DNA of 9,319 bases from Legionellales bacterium (GTDB lineage: Bacteria; Pseudomonadota; Gammaproteobacteria; Berkiellales; Berkiellaceae), in assembly GCA_023266435.1 (NCBI GenBank), contig JAHFQF010000039.1:1-9319 (forward strand). Reading direction: 5' to 3'. The notes beneath the pieces are model-generated. The model did no database searches and had not been told where the DNA came from. It saw nothing but the letters and a program-made list of their open reading frames with translations. Of the stretch, positions 1 through 6,737 are shown piece by piece. Within the stretch, counting starts at the first letter, position 1; each line of letters starts with the position of its first letter. The translations under genes and the position numbers were made by a program.

Positions 1-893
1 AATGCATCTGACGTTGCTGTTAGTCCAGGCGCTACCCCAATCGAGATAAATTTACGCATCGCGTATAAAGTACTCGGATCGCCACCACCTAATTGAAGCG
101 CATAGGCATCTGCCTCTGCAAAACGACTTTGTGCATCTCCTCCATAGCTCATGGTTTCTAAATAAGAGAGACTACCTCTTTTAGTAATAAACTCTGCAAC
201 CGTGGTAAACCCTAATTTATACAGCGCTTGATCGATCGGAGAACCATTCGGATCAATCTGCATATTCAGAATAATCTGATCAATGTCTCGGTTTGCGTAG
301 GTGGTATAAACAAAGACATAATTATCTGGATCGCGTTGTATCCCACGTAAAAAGCAAGCCTTTAATACTTCGGCCATCGCTTGTGGTGTAGGCGTCTCTG
401 CATCCCACATGCGCCCAACGGGTTGATAGTACGTCATTAAATCATTCGTGAACACCGTGCCATCCTCGCAAATCGTGCCTTCGGTATTATTAACAAAATT
501 TGTAATATTGACTTTGTCCCAATGAATAGTGGGCGCATCAATGTAAGAAACAATAATCCGTCTCTGCATTTGCATCATATGAGAAATTAACTGCATGATG
601 CCATTGCGATCTCTTAAATGGCAAAGATAATGATCGCTGATTGTATTGCCAAAGGTGCCATACAAAGTATCATCACTGGGAGTAATGAATGCAACGTTGA
701 TGTCACATGGTGTATCACTGGAAGGAAAATACTTTAAGTCATAGTCCGTTCCTTGACCAGGATTAGGATCTGCATAAGGGGTTAGATAAAAAGTCGGCAA
801 CAGCGGTGGGGTATCTTGAATTTTTTTATGAACGTGTTCAGGTTTTAAATCCGCTGGTAATATCTTTACTTTAATTAATTGCTTGTCCTTCAT
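1..893 (-). CDS. Hypothetical protein, possibly GH18-like TIM barrel (C-terminus beyond window)
   Basis: An open frame runs without a stop from ATG at 893 to the left edge, giving 297 residues; the C-terminus lies outside. The start is supported by AAGGA at 903-907, nine bases upstream. I do not recognise the family with confidence. There is no signal peptide: the N-terminus is charged (MKDKQLIKVK). Strand-like segments alternate with helices: DINVAFITPSD (about 64-74), RRIIVSYIDA (111-120), YVFVYTTYA (192-200), LETMSYGGD (245-253) and FISIGVAPG (282-290). This order, with a Met-Ser-Tyr strand before an Ile-Gly strand, is loosely reminiscent of glycoside hydrolase family 18 barrels. However, no DxxDxDxE catalytic motif is visible in the part seen, so a chitinase activity should not be assumed. 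The gene diverges from yggX. Confidence 0.75.
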   Translation of the reverse strand, partial: MKDKQLIKVKILPADLKPEHVHKKIQDTPPLLPTFYLTPYADPNPGQGTDYDLKYFPSSDTPCDINVAFITPSDDTLYGTFGNTISDHYLCHLRDRNGIMQLISHMMQMQRRIIVSYIDAPTIHWDKVNITNFVNNTEGTICEDGTVFTNDLMTYYQPVGRMWDAETPTPQAMAEVLKACFLRGIQRDPDNYVFVYTTYANRDIDQIILNMQIDPNGSPIDQALYKLGFTTVAEFITKRGSLSYLETMSYGGDAQSRFAEADAYALQLGGGDPSTLYAMRKFISIGVAPGLTATSDA

Positions 894-941
894 ATAAAAC
901 TATCCTTGTAATTCATAGAATCTTTGATACTAACGTATATA

Positions 942-960
942 CCCAAGAAACTCCAAAATA
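942..960. repeat. 19-bp direct repeat, copy 1
   Basis: The sequence cccaagaaactccaaaata occurs here and again, identically, at 3153-3171. Both copies lie in intergenic DNA upstream of plus-strand genes (yggX and the HAD-like gene), preceded by AT-rich sequence. Flanks differ after the 19 bases. It may be a fragment of a dispersed element or a regulatory sequence; its role is unknown. Confidence 0.6.
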
Positions 961-987
961 GATGAAGCGCTTAAATGCCATTAAAAA

Positions 988-1016
988 TCAACATGACAAA
1001 CTAATCTTTTTATGAT
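988..1016 (+). promoter_or_regulatory. Candidate sigma70 promoter for yggX
   Basis: TCAACA at 988-993 (four of six matches to the -35 consensus) is followed after 17 bases by TATGAT at 1011-1016 (five of six to the -10). It would start transcription about 33 bases before the yggX ATG. The spacing is ideal but the -35 is weak, so this is only a candidate. Confidence 0.35.
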
Positions 1017-1055
1017 AAAAATAACTCAGTTTATGTGACCAAAGAAGTGTGTGCT

Positions 1056-1322
1056 ATGACTGAAATTTTCTGCCAAAAAATGCAACAAATGGGTGAAGCC
1101 TTAGCCTACCCCCCCTACCCTGGCGAGATGGGTAAAAAGATCCAAAGTGCTTTCTGTAAAGCGGCATGGCAAGAGTGGTTGGTGCATCAAACGATGCTGA
1201 TAAACGAAAACCGCTTGAATGTGCTTGATCCGAAGTCCAAAGCTTTTTTAGAGGCTGAGATGCACAAATTTTTCTTTGGAGAGGGCAGCGAGAAGCCTGC
1301 CGGATTTAAACCAGAAAAATAA
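1056..1322 (+). CDS. yggX: Fe(II) trafficking / oxidative damage protection protein YggX
   Basis: This is an 88-residue cytosolic protein of the YggX family (PF04362), small proteins linked in enteric bacteria to iron handling and protection of Fe-S clusters against oxidation. The family pattern is clear along the length: MTEIFCQKMQ at the N-terminus, with the conserved early Cys; PYPGEMGKKI; AAWQEW; HQTMLINENRLN; and a C-terminal FxPEK tail, closely matching E. coli YggX in order and length. The start is placed at ATG 1056. A longer reading from GTG 1035 adds seven residues with no family counterpart, and AAAGAAG at 1040-1046 is a suitable ribosome binding site for 1056. In many gammaproteobacteria yggX lies next to mutY; here it stands alone before tRNA-Phe. 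No convincing terminator follows it. Confidence 0.95.
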   Translation: MTEIFCQKMQQMGEALAYPPYPGEMGKKIQSAFCKAAWQEWLVHQTMLINENRLNVLDPKSKAFLEAEMHKFFFGEGSEKPAGFKPEK

Positions 1323-1353
1323 CTACTAAATTTCACCTTTGTAGCGCGAAAAC

Positions 1354-1382
1354 TTGACATATTCTCTCAGTTCGCGTTTAAT
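1354..1382 (+). promoter_or_regulatory. Strong sigma70 promoter of tRNA-Phe
   Basis: A perfect -35 TTGACA at 1354-1359 and a -10 TTTAAT at 1377-1382 (five of six) are separated by exactly 17 bases. Transcription would start near 1389, leaving a 5' leader of roughly 8 bases on the tRNA. This is the best promoter match noted in the window, as expected for a stable RNA gene. Confidence 0.8.
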
Positions 1383-1396
1383 GCACAACAATCTGT

Positions 1397-1472
<76 letters not shown>

Positions 1473-1658
1473 GACCTCCATATTTATCCAACCCTAATCT
1501 TTGTCAGAAAGCTTTGTTATTAAACCCTGATGACTCAGTAGATCACCCGGGAAAAAATCAACCAAATGCGCCCAGAGCCACTCATTATCATGCAAGCAGC
1601 AAAAAAAGAAAAAGCCAGCTACCAGAGACACCATCCTGGAAGGCAATTTTTTCGTTGA

Positions 1659-1682
1659 AAATAGATATCACGTCATCTATTT
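1659..1682 (-). terminator. Weak hairpin at the 3' end of the DUF486 gene
   Basis: AAATAGAT (1659-1666) and ATCTATTT (1675-1682) form a perfect 8-bp inverted repeat around an 8-base loop, overlapping the TAG stop of the minus-strand DUF486 gene. The stem is AT-rich and lacks a long T tract immediately after it, so it would be a weak terminator at best. Confidence 0.25.
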
Positions 1683-2024
1683 CTGAAAGATAAAACCAGC
1701 ACCTACTGCAATGAAGCAAAAACCGATGACATATCTCCATGTCATCGGTTCATTCAGATACAATACTGAAAACACGGCAAACACCGAGAGTGAGATGATT
1801 TCCTGAATCGTTTTTAATTCTGCTGCTGAAAAATAACCATGTCCCAGCCGGTTAGCAGGCACTTGAAATACATATTCAAAAAAAGCAATCAACCAACTTA
1901 TTATGATTACTGCATAGATGGGAGCTGCTTTAAACTTCAGATGCCCATACCAAGCGACGGTCATAAATAGATTAGAAATGAGTAACAATCCAATGGTGGT
2001 CGCTGCGGTAGAATGTAAAAACAT
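1677..2024 (-). CDS. DMT superfamily small membrane protein, DUF486
   Basis: This is a 115-residue, very hydrophobic protein with about four membrane helices (roughly residues 6-26, 36-54, 74-91 and 97-113). It matches the DUF486 family (PF04342, COG3169) within the drug/metabolite transporter superfamily. The signature stretch runs from VPANRLGHGYFSAAELKTIQE through the third helix to LYLNEPMTWRYVIGF. Length and four-helix layout are typical of the family, whose substrate is unknown; members are thought to act as small, probably dimeric, inner-membrane transporters by analogy with EmrE. No strong ribosome binding site precedes the ATG at 2024; GGAT lies somewhat too far upstream. It diverges from the pilin-like gene, sharing a 61-base intergenic stretch. 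Confidence 0.9.
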   Translation of the reverse strand: MFLHSTAATTIGLLLISNLFMTVAWYGHLKFKAAPIYAVIIISWLIAFFEYVFQVPANRLGHGYFSAAELKTIQEIISLSVFAVFSVLYLNEPMTWRYVIGFCFIAVGAGFIFQK

Positions 2025-2085
2025 GTACTATATAATCCATATCATTCAAACTACTCAAAGTATAGTGACATAAAAATTACTAATC

Positions 2086-2892
2086 ATGAGATCACCAGAC
2101 AATATGTTAATAAAACAACCGCAAGCCTTCACATTGGTTGAACTGGTCTTAGTTATTATTCTAATTGGAATTTTGGGCGCTATCGCTGCACCAAAATTTA
2201 TTAATCTGAAAGATGAGGCTATTGAAGCAGTGGAGCTTAGTATCTACCATGCCTTCATCCAAGGTAGAGAAAATGCCACCATGATGGCTGTGATTAGAGG
2301 TGCAAAAGGTGGCATGCTAGATCTCAATCAAGACGGAGAGGCAGACCTTTTATTTAAAACTGGTACCTTGTTTGTCCATGGCGCGCGTTACTGTAATGGT
2401 GCAGATTGCTCTGTGCTATCATTCGAAGGCAATCTATGGTCTACCAACAACAAACAAGTTTGTTACGGAATTTTAGAGCAATTTGTAGGCAACAAATTAA
2501 AAGTAGGCATCATCGATTTTGGCATGACAATCTACGAATGCGTTGAACAAGGCTACGATCTTTGTGTGACCAGCGCTACACAAACAGCTGTGACTGAATG
2601 TCAATACGCTTTTGCAAACTCTTATGATGAAGGTGATGCAAGTATTGATTGGTTAATTTATACAATTGATGAGCCCACTGGTGATCAATTAATTGGTTTA
2701 GCAAAACTCAGCTTCTCAGAACCTGAAACACCTTGGCATACTTTAGCAGACACTGCTGGAAAACCAGGATATAATGCATTGCGGTCTTTGCTAATGGCCG
2801 AACAATCTACCGATCCGTATTTGATTAATTATTACTCATCTGAAGCAAGCAGCAAGTTTCAGCATTATACATTTATCAAAATGAAGCTGTGA
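2086..2892 (+). CDS. Type IV pilin-like protein with prepilin cleavage/methylation motif
   Basis: The N-terminus carries the class III signal of type IV pilins and pseudopilins: QPQA|FTLVELVLVIILIGILGAIAAPKF. It has the conserved Glu at +5 and a hydrophobic helix ending in APKFINL, a pattern typical of MSHA-type pilins. The residue before the cleavage point is Ala, not the usual Gly. Starting at the second ATG (2104) gives an 8-residue leader, more usual than the 14 residues from 2086; neither start has a good ribosome binding site, so 2104 is a serious alternative. The globular part is large for a major pilin (268 residues in all), with six cysteines (103, 108, 126, 152, 160, 172, numbered from 2086) and DLNQDGEAD at 79-87, a DxNxDGxxD calcium-loop-like motif. 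No pilus assembly genes are adjacent, so it could be a minor pilin, pseudopilin or surface adhesin. Confidence 0.85.
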   Translation: MRSPDNMLIKQPQAFTLVELVLVIILIGILGAIAAPKFINLKDEAIEAVELSIYHAFIQGRENATMMAVIRGAKGGMLDLNQDGEADLLFKTGTLFVHGARYCNGADCSVLSFEGNLWSTNNKQVCYGILEQFVGNKLKVGIIDFGMTIYECVEQGYDLCVTSATQTAVTECQYAFANSYDEGDASIDWLIYTIDEPTGDQLIGLAKLSFSEPETPWHTLADTAGKPGYNALRSLLMAEQSTDPYLINYYSSEASSKFQHYTFIKMKL

Positions 2893-2905
2893 TATTATAC
2901 TCAAA

Positions 2906-3002
2906 GCGATTTGGTTTTAGGCTAAGCGTCGAGTCGCGCGTAACCGAGCACGTACATACTAGTACTTGAGAGTTGCGAGCTTACGATGACAACAACAAAG
3001 CA
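2906..3002. repeat. Large imperfect palindrome, element A
   Basis: A long imperfect inverted repeat begins just after the pilin gene. The apex is GTAC (2952-2955), loop ATACTA, GTAC (2962-2965). The arms contain roughly matching blocks on each side, such as GCGCGTAAC against the reverse complement of GTTGCGAGC. The apex and inner arms resemble the palindrome at 7950-8087 (shared TACAT..TAGTA core with flanking GAGCA and GCG blocks), suggesting one dispersed family. As RNA it would fold into a long hairpin and could end pilin transcription. The outer limits are approximate. Confidence 0.6.
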
Positions 3003-3271
3003 TATCTCTTCACTAAACTGAACTCCCTGTGATTGGATAAAGTCCCCACTGTCTCAAAAAGCGCCTACAGGAATTAAGTACATACAATCAGCTAGAACAG
3101 CACGCTGTCAAAACATACCGCCAGTAAACTCAAGCGTCATACACATAATATCCCCAAGAAACTCCAAAATACCTGTTTCTAGCTGCTCGAATTTGATCAA
3201 AGACCGTATGAATAGTACAATGCTTCTCGCACCAGTAGTAACTTTACTAACCGACTTCTTGGGAATTGACT
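3003..3271. other. Gene-poor intergenic stretch
   Basis: Together with element A this makes about 380 bases between the pilin and HAD-like genes with no convincing gene. It holds the second copy of the 19-bp repeat (3153-3171). A 46-codon frame starting at 3208 overlaps the HAD-like gene and resembles nothing. No promoter close to consensus was found for the downstream gene. Confidence 0.6.
3153..3171. repeat. 19-bp direct repeat, copy 2
   Basis: Identical to the copy at 942-960 over 19 bases and in the same orientation. It lies 101 bases before the HAD-like gene start. The surrounding sequence does not match the first copy. Confidence 0.6.
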
Positions 3272-4150
3272 ATGGCCAAGCCTACCCTCATTATTCATTT
3301 AGGATTTTTCTTTCCTCTCTCTTTCACAAAAATTGCCCAAGCTTTTAATGCAGCAGGCTTTGCCTATTGGCGTATTTTATGGAACTTAAGACCACTGCTC
3401 GCGATCATTGAGAGGTATAAAAAGGGTTTAATGAATACTCAGGAATTTAAAGATCAACTATGTGCTTTTTTTCCTGAGACAGCTTTAACAGAGGCAGCAT
3501 TTTTAGCCTGTTGGAATGCAGGCGTTATCATTCGAGAAAATAGATTACAAAGTTTTTTTACTGCGGCTCATGAAAAGGGTTTTCAAATCATGCTCACGGG
3601 CAATACCAATGCTGCTCATATAGCGCATATTAAAGCAGAGTTGATGACTTTAAATAGGATCAAAGAAGGGAATGCATCGCCTGGTTTGGATTTAGACACG
3701 CATGCCGTATTGTCTTATAAACAGCCACAAGCAGAGCAAGCCACTTCTGTACTCCAAACAGCCGTTCAGCAATTAAAACAAACAGGGCTCTCTGCTACTC
3801 AGATTGCAGTCTTGATAGAAAATCCTGATGCTACTCCACCGACTTGGATGCAATGGCTGAACCCCTTACATCGACTCTCGCTTTCTCAAGCCCGGACACA
3901 ATATCAATTTATACAAGAAGTAGCTGCTGAATCTGGTTGTAAGACTTGTCACTGGCAAGCAACCAGTACTGATGAGCAATTGTTTGAAACGCTTGTTTCA
4001 AGTCATTCTCATGAGGAAGCAGGACCCCAGAATGGGGGGTTTTTAAGTGATCTTGCGTTACAAACACAACCTTTTATTGCTGATAGAGCAGTGGCAGAAG
4101 GACCGGATACGCAAAAGGTATCTGATGCAAAACCAACCCATACCATATAA
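3272..4150 (+). CDS. HAD-superfamily-like protein with degenerate catalytic motifs
   Basis: This 292-residue protein follows the layout of HAD hydrolases (subfamily I, YihX-like) but seems to be a pseudoenzyme. Residues 5-14 (TLIIHLGFFF) occupy the place of the usual DlGGVL motif I, with His9 in place of the nucleophilic Asp. A helical cap region covers about 20-95. Motif II is recognisable as IMLTGNTNAAH (106-116), comparable to the SNTN..H form of this group. Motif III may be Lys150 in LSYKQPQ. Motif IV, normally two Asp, appears as LIENPDAT (181-188), that is Glu-Asn. The last 60 or so residues are hydrophilic and probably disordered. ATG 3272 is chosen over TTG 3266, with GGGA at 3261-3264 as a modest ribosome binding site. 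It is convergent with the alpha/beta hydrolase gene, 36 bases away. The fold assignment is moderate; function is unknown. Confidence 0.7.
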   Translation: MAKPTLIIHLGFFFPLSFTKIAQAFNAAGFAYWRILWNLRPLLAIIERYKKGLMNTQEFKDQLCAFFPETALTEAAFLACWNAGVIIRENRLQSFFTAAHEKGFQIMLTGNTNAAHIAHIKAELMTLNRIKEGNASPGLDLDTHAVLSYKQPQAEQATSVLQTAVQQLKQTGLSATQIAVLIENPDATPPTWMQWLNPLHRLSLSQARTQYQFIQEVAAESGCKTCHWQATSTDEQLFETLVSSHSHEEAGPQNGGFLSDLALQTQPFIADRAVAEGPDTQKVSDAKPTHTI

Positions 4151-4151
4151 A

Positions 4152-4166
4152 GCCCCAGGAGGGCTG
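4152..4166. terminator. Short GC hairpin between convergent genes
   Basis: AGCCC and GGGCT form a 5-bp stem around CAGGA directly after the HAD-like gene, followed by a second small stem (GAGC/GCTC). There is no T tract, so intrinsic termination is doubtful, but it is the only structure in the 36-base gap between the convergent genes. Confidence 0.25.
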
Positions 4167-4186
4167 AGCAATCAGCTCTCGTATGC

Positions 4187-5197
4187 TCAACGTGGTCTAT
4201 TTAGAAAGGTTCGAAACACTTCCTCTCCAGTTATCAATGGTTCTTTTACTGTGGATAATGAACCACGAGACTGACAGTGCCCATTCGTTGGGCTCTGCGG
4301 ATTCGCATTCATCTGCCAACACAATCCGTGAGCGTGTTCTGGAATTTGCGCATGTAACGTTGCCTTATCCATGATCACACCATCGCCAGGGTTCGAGTGA
4401 TCTTGAGGGCCTATGAACATATGGCCTCGATACTCTGCAGGAATGCTAACATATGCTACTGATGCTTTGATGGCCCATGCGGTAAGCGACAATGTTTGTG
4501 CAATAGAGCTCTCGACTGTGTCCGTAAGTATAGGGGCTTCATGGGTGACTAAGTGCGCGATTTCTTTGGCTAAAGTACCAAATGAACGGTCGTTAAATAC
4601 ACTGACTTTTTGATCCTGCTTATGACAATGCGCGGCGACCAAAGTAGCGATAGCACCACCCAATGAAAACCCATCTAGGGTAATATTTTCAGGATCTACC
4701 CCTTCGGCAATCAGTCGTTGTACTTGTGCAATCCCATCTACAACTAAATCTTGGTATTTTTTAGCTTTTGGTGTACCCTCTGTGACGCCCCGATAGTTAA
4801 AGCTAACCACAACACACTGGCAATTTTTGGCTTTTTCGATACGTTCATTATGAGAGTCAGATAAATGGAAGCCATTTCCATGAAAGTTGATTACATATTT
4901 TCTGTCTTTTATAGGTACATATTGTAACATAGCAGAAGCCACCTGCTCTCCGTATAATACCACATTGTCATGCGTGGTAATTTGCACCTCTTCTACATCT
5001 ACCCACTCTGCTTGAGCTGCGCGGTCAGTGGGTATGCTATCTGGCCATTTTGAGGTAGGGAGCACAAGTTCCCCTATGCTTTCAGAACCCGAACTACTGA
5101 ACGAAGAAGCGCTGGCTGCGCCTTTAAAGGTTTCGCGCCACCACCTGCCAAGCGTACTCTCACCATAATGCGGATCAGGTGCATTAAATTGAATCAT
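4187..5197 (-). CDS. Alpha/beta hydrolase, SidB/SdbA-like (DUF818-type)
   Basis: A 336-residue alpha/beta-hydrolase-fold protein, probably a serine esterase or lipase. It has an oxyanion-type HGNG at 106-109, a VVSFNYRGVTEG strand-turn at 130-140 and a nucleophile elbow DGFSLGG with Ser178. The acid is probably Asp266 or Asp272 (GPQDHSNPGDGVI), and His307 is a possible base. The stretch from HGNGF through GFSLGGA to NDRSFGTLAKE resembles the SidB/SdbA group of Legionella Dot/Icm substrates and the chlamydial DUF818 proteins; that is recognition by eye. The N-terminus is not a signal peptide and includes a Ser-rich, probably flexible segment (27-40). AAGGA lies 6 bases before the ATG, a good ribosome binding site. 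The gene follows the decarboxylase gene on the same strand after 67 bases and may be co-transcribed with it. Confidence 0.85.
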   Translation of the reverse strand: MIQFNAPDPHYGESTLGRWWRETFKGAASASSFSSSGSESIGELVLPTSKWPDSIPTDRAAQAEWVDVEEVQITTHDNVVLYGEQVASAMLQYVPIKDRKYVINFHGNGFHLSDSHNERIEKAKNCQCVVVSFNYRGVTEGTPKAKKYQDLVVDGIAQVQRLIAEGVDPENITLDGFSLGGAIATLVAAHCHKQDQKVSVFNDRSFGTLAKEIAHLVTHEAPILTDTVESSIAQTLSLTAWAIKASVAYVSIPAEYRGHMFIGPQDHSNPGDGVIMDKATLHAQIPEHAHGLCWQMNANPQSPTNGHCQSRGSLSTVKEPLITGEEVFRTFLNRPR

Positions 5198-5264
5198 AAG
5201 AATTCCTTAAAAAATCATCCCATTGATAAATAGATTGATATTTACAGAAAATAACAAAATCATA

Positions 5265-6635
5265 TCATGATTTTTCTAATTGAGCAGTGGAAAGCACGTA
5301 ATACACATGCGATGGTGTAATTTGATTAAATTGCGTTGCTAATGCATTGGTATAAGCACCCATGTCTCTGGCTAATAAAAAATCGCCTGTTTTCATCTCT
5401 GGTAATACTAGATCGTCTATGATCTTATCTCCTGAATCACAGGTTGGCCCCCATAAGCGCGTCAAGATCTGCTGAGCTGCTGGATTTTTCTGAAAAGGCT
5501 CAAATTTCCATCCCTCTTCCTTTAAACTGCGCGCATCATATTGATAATACAATGAGCTCATGAAAAATCCGTAGATCCCGTTACTCAAATAATATTCTGC
5601 TTTCATTTGACCTGCGCTGTTTTTGATTAATCGCTTACCAATGAGTCGCATACCAATCGTCATCGTCGGTGTTGAAAAATAACGGCCTGGCTCTGCAACT
5701 AAGTGAAGTGTTTCATAGTCGGGGATTTTTGTAATCTGCTGATTCACTGCTTCCGTAATTCGCACGAATCCTGCTACATCATCGCCAGGCCATCCGCCCC
5801 CAAGAGCGAACCATTGCATAGAAAATCCATAGTGTCTTTTTCCTATACTGAGTATTGTGGCTGCATCTTGTATAGCAGCAACGAATGTGTTTTCATCATG
5901 ACAATTACTACCCACATGAAAGCTCACTCCTGCGATATCGAGTCGATTTTTTTTAGCATACTCCAAGATATTTTTGGCTTCTTCGAGTGTCGCGCCAAAC
6001 TTTGATCCCAAAGGATTTGCACTGTGTGAATCATCTACTTTGATACGCAAAATATATTGACCCTCGGGTGCCGCGGTAACCATTTTTTCTAGCTCTTCTA
6101 TGCTATCAAAGGTCATTTTTCTCACACCCAATTGATAAGCAGTTCGGATATCTTGAGCGGGTTTCCTGGTATGCGCAAACAAAATACGATCGGGTGTCGC
6201 CCCATAAGAAAGTATCTGCTTAATTTCACTGATACTTGCACAATCAAACCCAGTCCCCATCCCCATGAGGCTAGCGACAATCACAGGATCAGGATTCACT
6301 TTGACTGCATAGTATGGCTGTATTGCAGGTAAATGAGTTTTCCAATCATGATAACGTTGTATCAATGGCTGTACATCAATAACATGAAACGCATCAGCAA
6401 CTTCTGGAGAGGTGACGTACTCTTTGAGATACTGATCTAGAGAGGGGGCGTGATGCAACACAGGCTGTGGAGTAAGTTGCGCTATGCCTGACAAGGCTGC
6501 CTGTGTATGCAGATCAAATCCTGTAGGTTGTCGAGCATAGTTCAAAAAACGTGCATTTCCAGCATTATCCATGCTGGCTGTTGCGGAACAAAGTGTATTG
6601 AGACAAAGTGCTACCGCACAAACTTTACTGTTCAT
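5265..6635 (-). CDS. Eukaryotic-type ornithine/diamino acid decarboxylase with putative signal peptide
   Basis: A 456-residue fold-type III PLP enzyme of the ornithine/DAP/arginine decarboxylase group 2. It would decarboxylate a basic amino acid (ornithine giving putrescine if canonical). Landmarks match animal ODC: PYYAVKVNPD with PLP lysine Lys112, GTGFDCAS (127-134), TFDS (175-178), GVSFHVGS with His240, the phosphate loop LGGGWPG (278-284), AEPGRYF with Glu315 and Arg318, WGPTCDSGD with Cys399 and Asp400, and DMGAYT with Tyr428. At the place of ODC Asp332, in the motif usually read as NDGVYG, this protein has SNGIYG (Asn352), which may alter substrate preference. Unlike cytosolic ODC it begins with a signal-like MNSKVCAVALCLNTLCSATA and an Ala-x-Ala at 18-20, suggesting export to the periplasm. 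AAGGAT lies about 10 bases before the ATG. The alpha/beta hydrolase gene follows on the same strand. Confidence 0.93.
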   Translation of the reverse strand: MNSKVCAVALCLNTLCSATASMDNAGNARFLNYARQPTGFDLHTQAALSGIAQLTPQPVLHHAPSLDQYLKEYVTSPEVADAFHVIDVQPLIQRYHDWKTHLPAIQPYYAVKVNPDPVIVASLMGMGTGFDCASISEIKQILSYGATPDRILFAHTRKPAQDIRTAYQLGVRKMTFDSIEELEKMVTAAPEGQYILRIKVDDSHSANPLGSKFGATLEEAKNILEYAKKNRLDIAGVSFHVGSNCHDENTFVAAIQDAATILSIGKRHYGFSMQWFALGGGWPGDDVAGFVRITEAVNQQITKIPDYETLHLVAEPGRYFSTPTMTIGMRLIGKRLIKNSAGQMKAEYYLSNGIYGFFMSSLYYQYDARSLKEEGWKFEPFQKNPAAQQILTRLWGPTCDSGDKIIDDLVLPEMKTGDFLLARDMGAYTNALATQFNQITPSHVYYVLSTAQLEKS

Positions 6636-6683
6636 TGCGTTAAATATCCTTATTGCGACAATCCTGCTTTCCCTGAGAAATCA

Positions 6684-6712
6684 TTGATATTATGGGGAGA
6701 TTCTGTTAGCAT
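6684..6712 (+). promoter_or_regulatory. Candidate sigma70 promoter for the PAP2-DUF167 pair
   Basis: TTGATA (6684-6689, five of six to consensus) is separated by 17 bases from TAGCAT (6707-6712, four of six). Transcription would start about 20 bases before the first gene. It lies in the 102-base divergent gap with the decarboxylase gene. The -10 is poor, so this is a candidate only. Confidence 0.35.
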
Positions 6713-6737
6713 GTAGTTAGCTTTATTTCAGAGGGCG

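Noticed and set aside
1035..1055. GTG start adding seven residues to YggX
   Set aside because: Length and alignment to YggX proteins favour ATG 1056, and the AAAGAAG ribosome binding site lies inside this extension.
1324..1345. Possible hairpin CTAC...GTAG between yggX and tRNA-Phe
   Set aside because: The stem is only 4 bp with a long AT loop and no T tract, so it is not a credible terminator.
2025..2085. TATAGT at 2061-2066 as a -10 element for the pilin gene
   Set aside because: No acceptable -35 lies at 16-18 bases upstream, and no sigma54 -24/-12 pair is present, so no promoter is called.
3208..3348. 46-codon plus-strand frame overlapping the start of the HAD-like gene
   Set aside because: It has no recognisable motif, no clear ribosome binding site and runs out of frame through the start of a better-supported gene.
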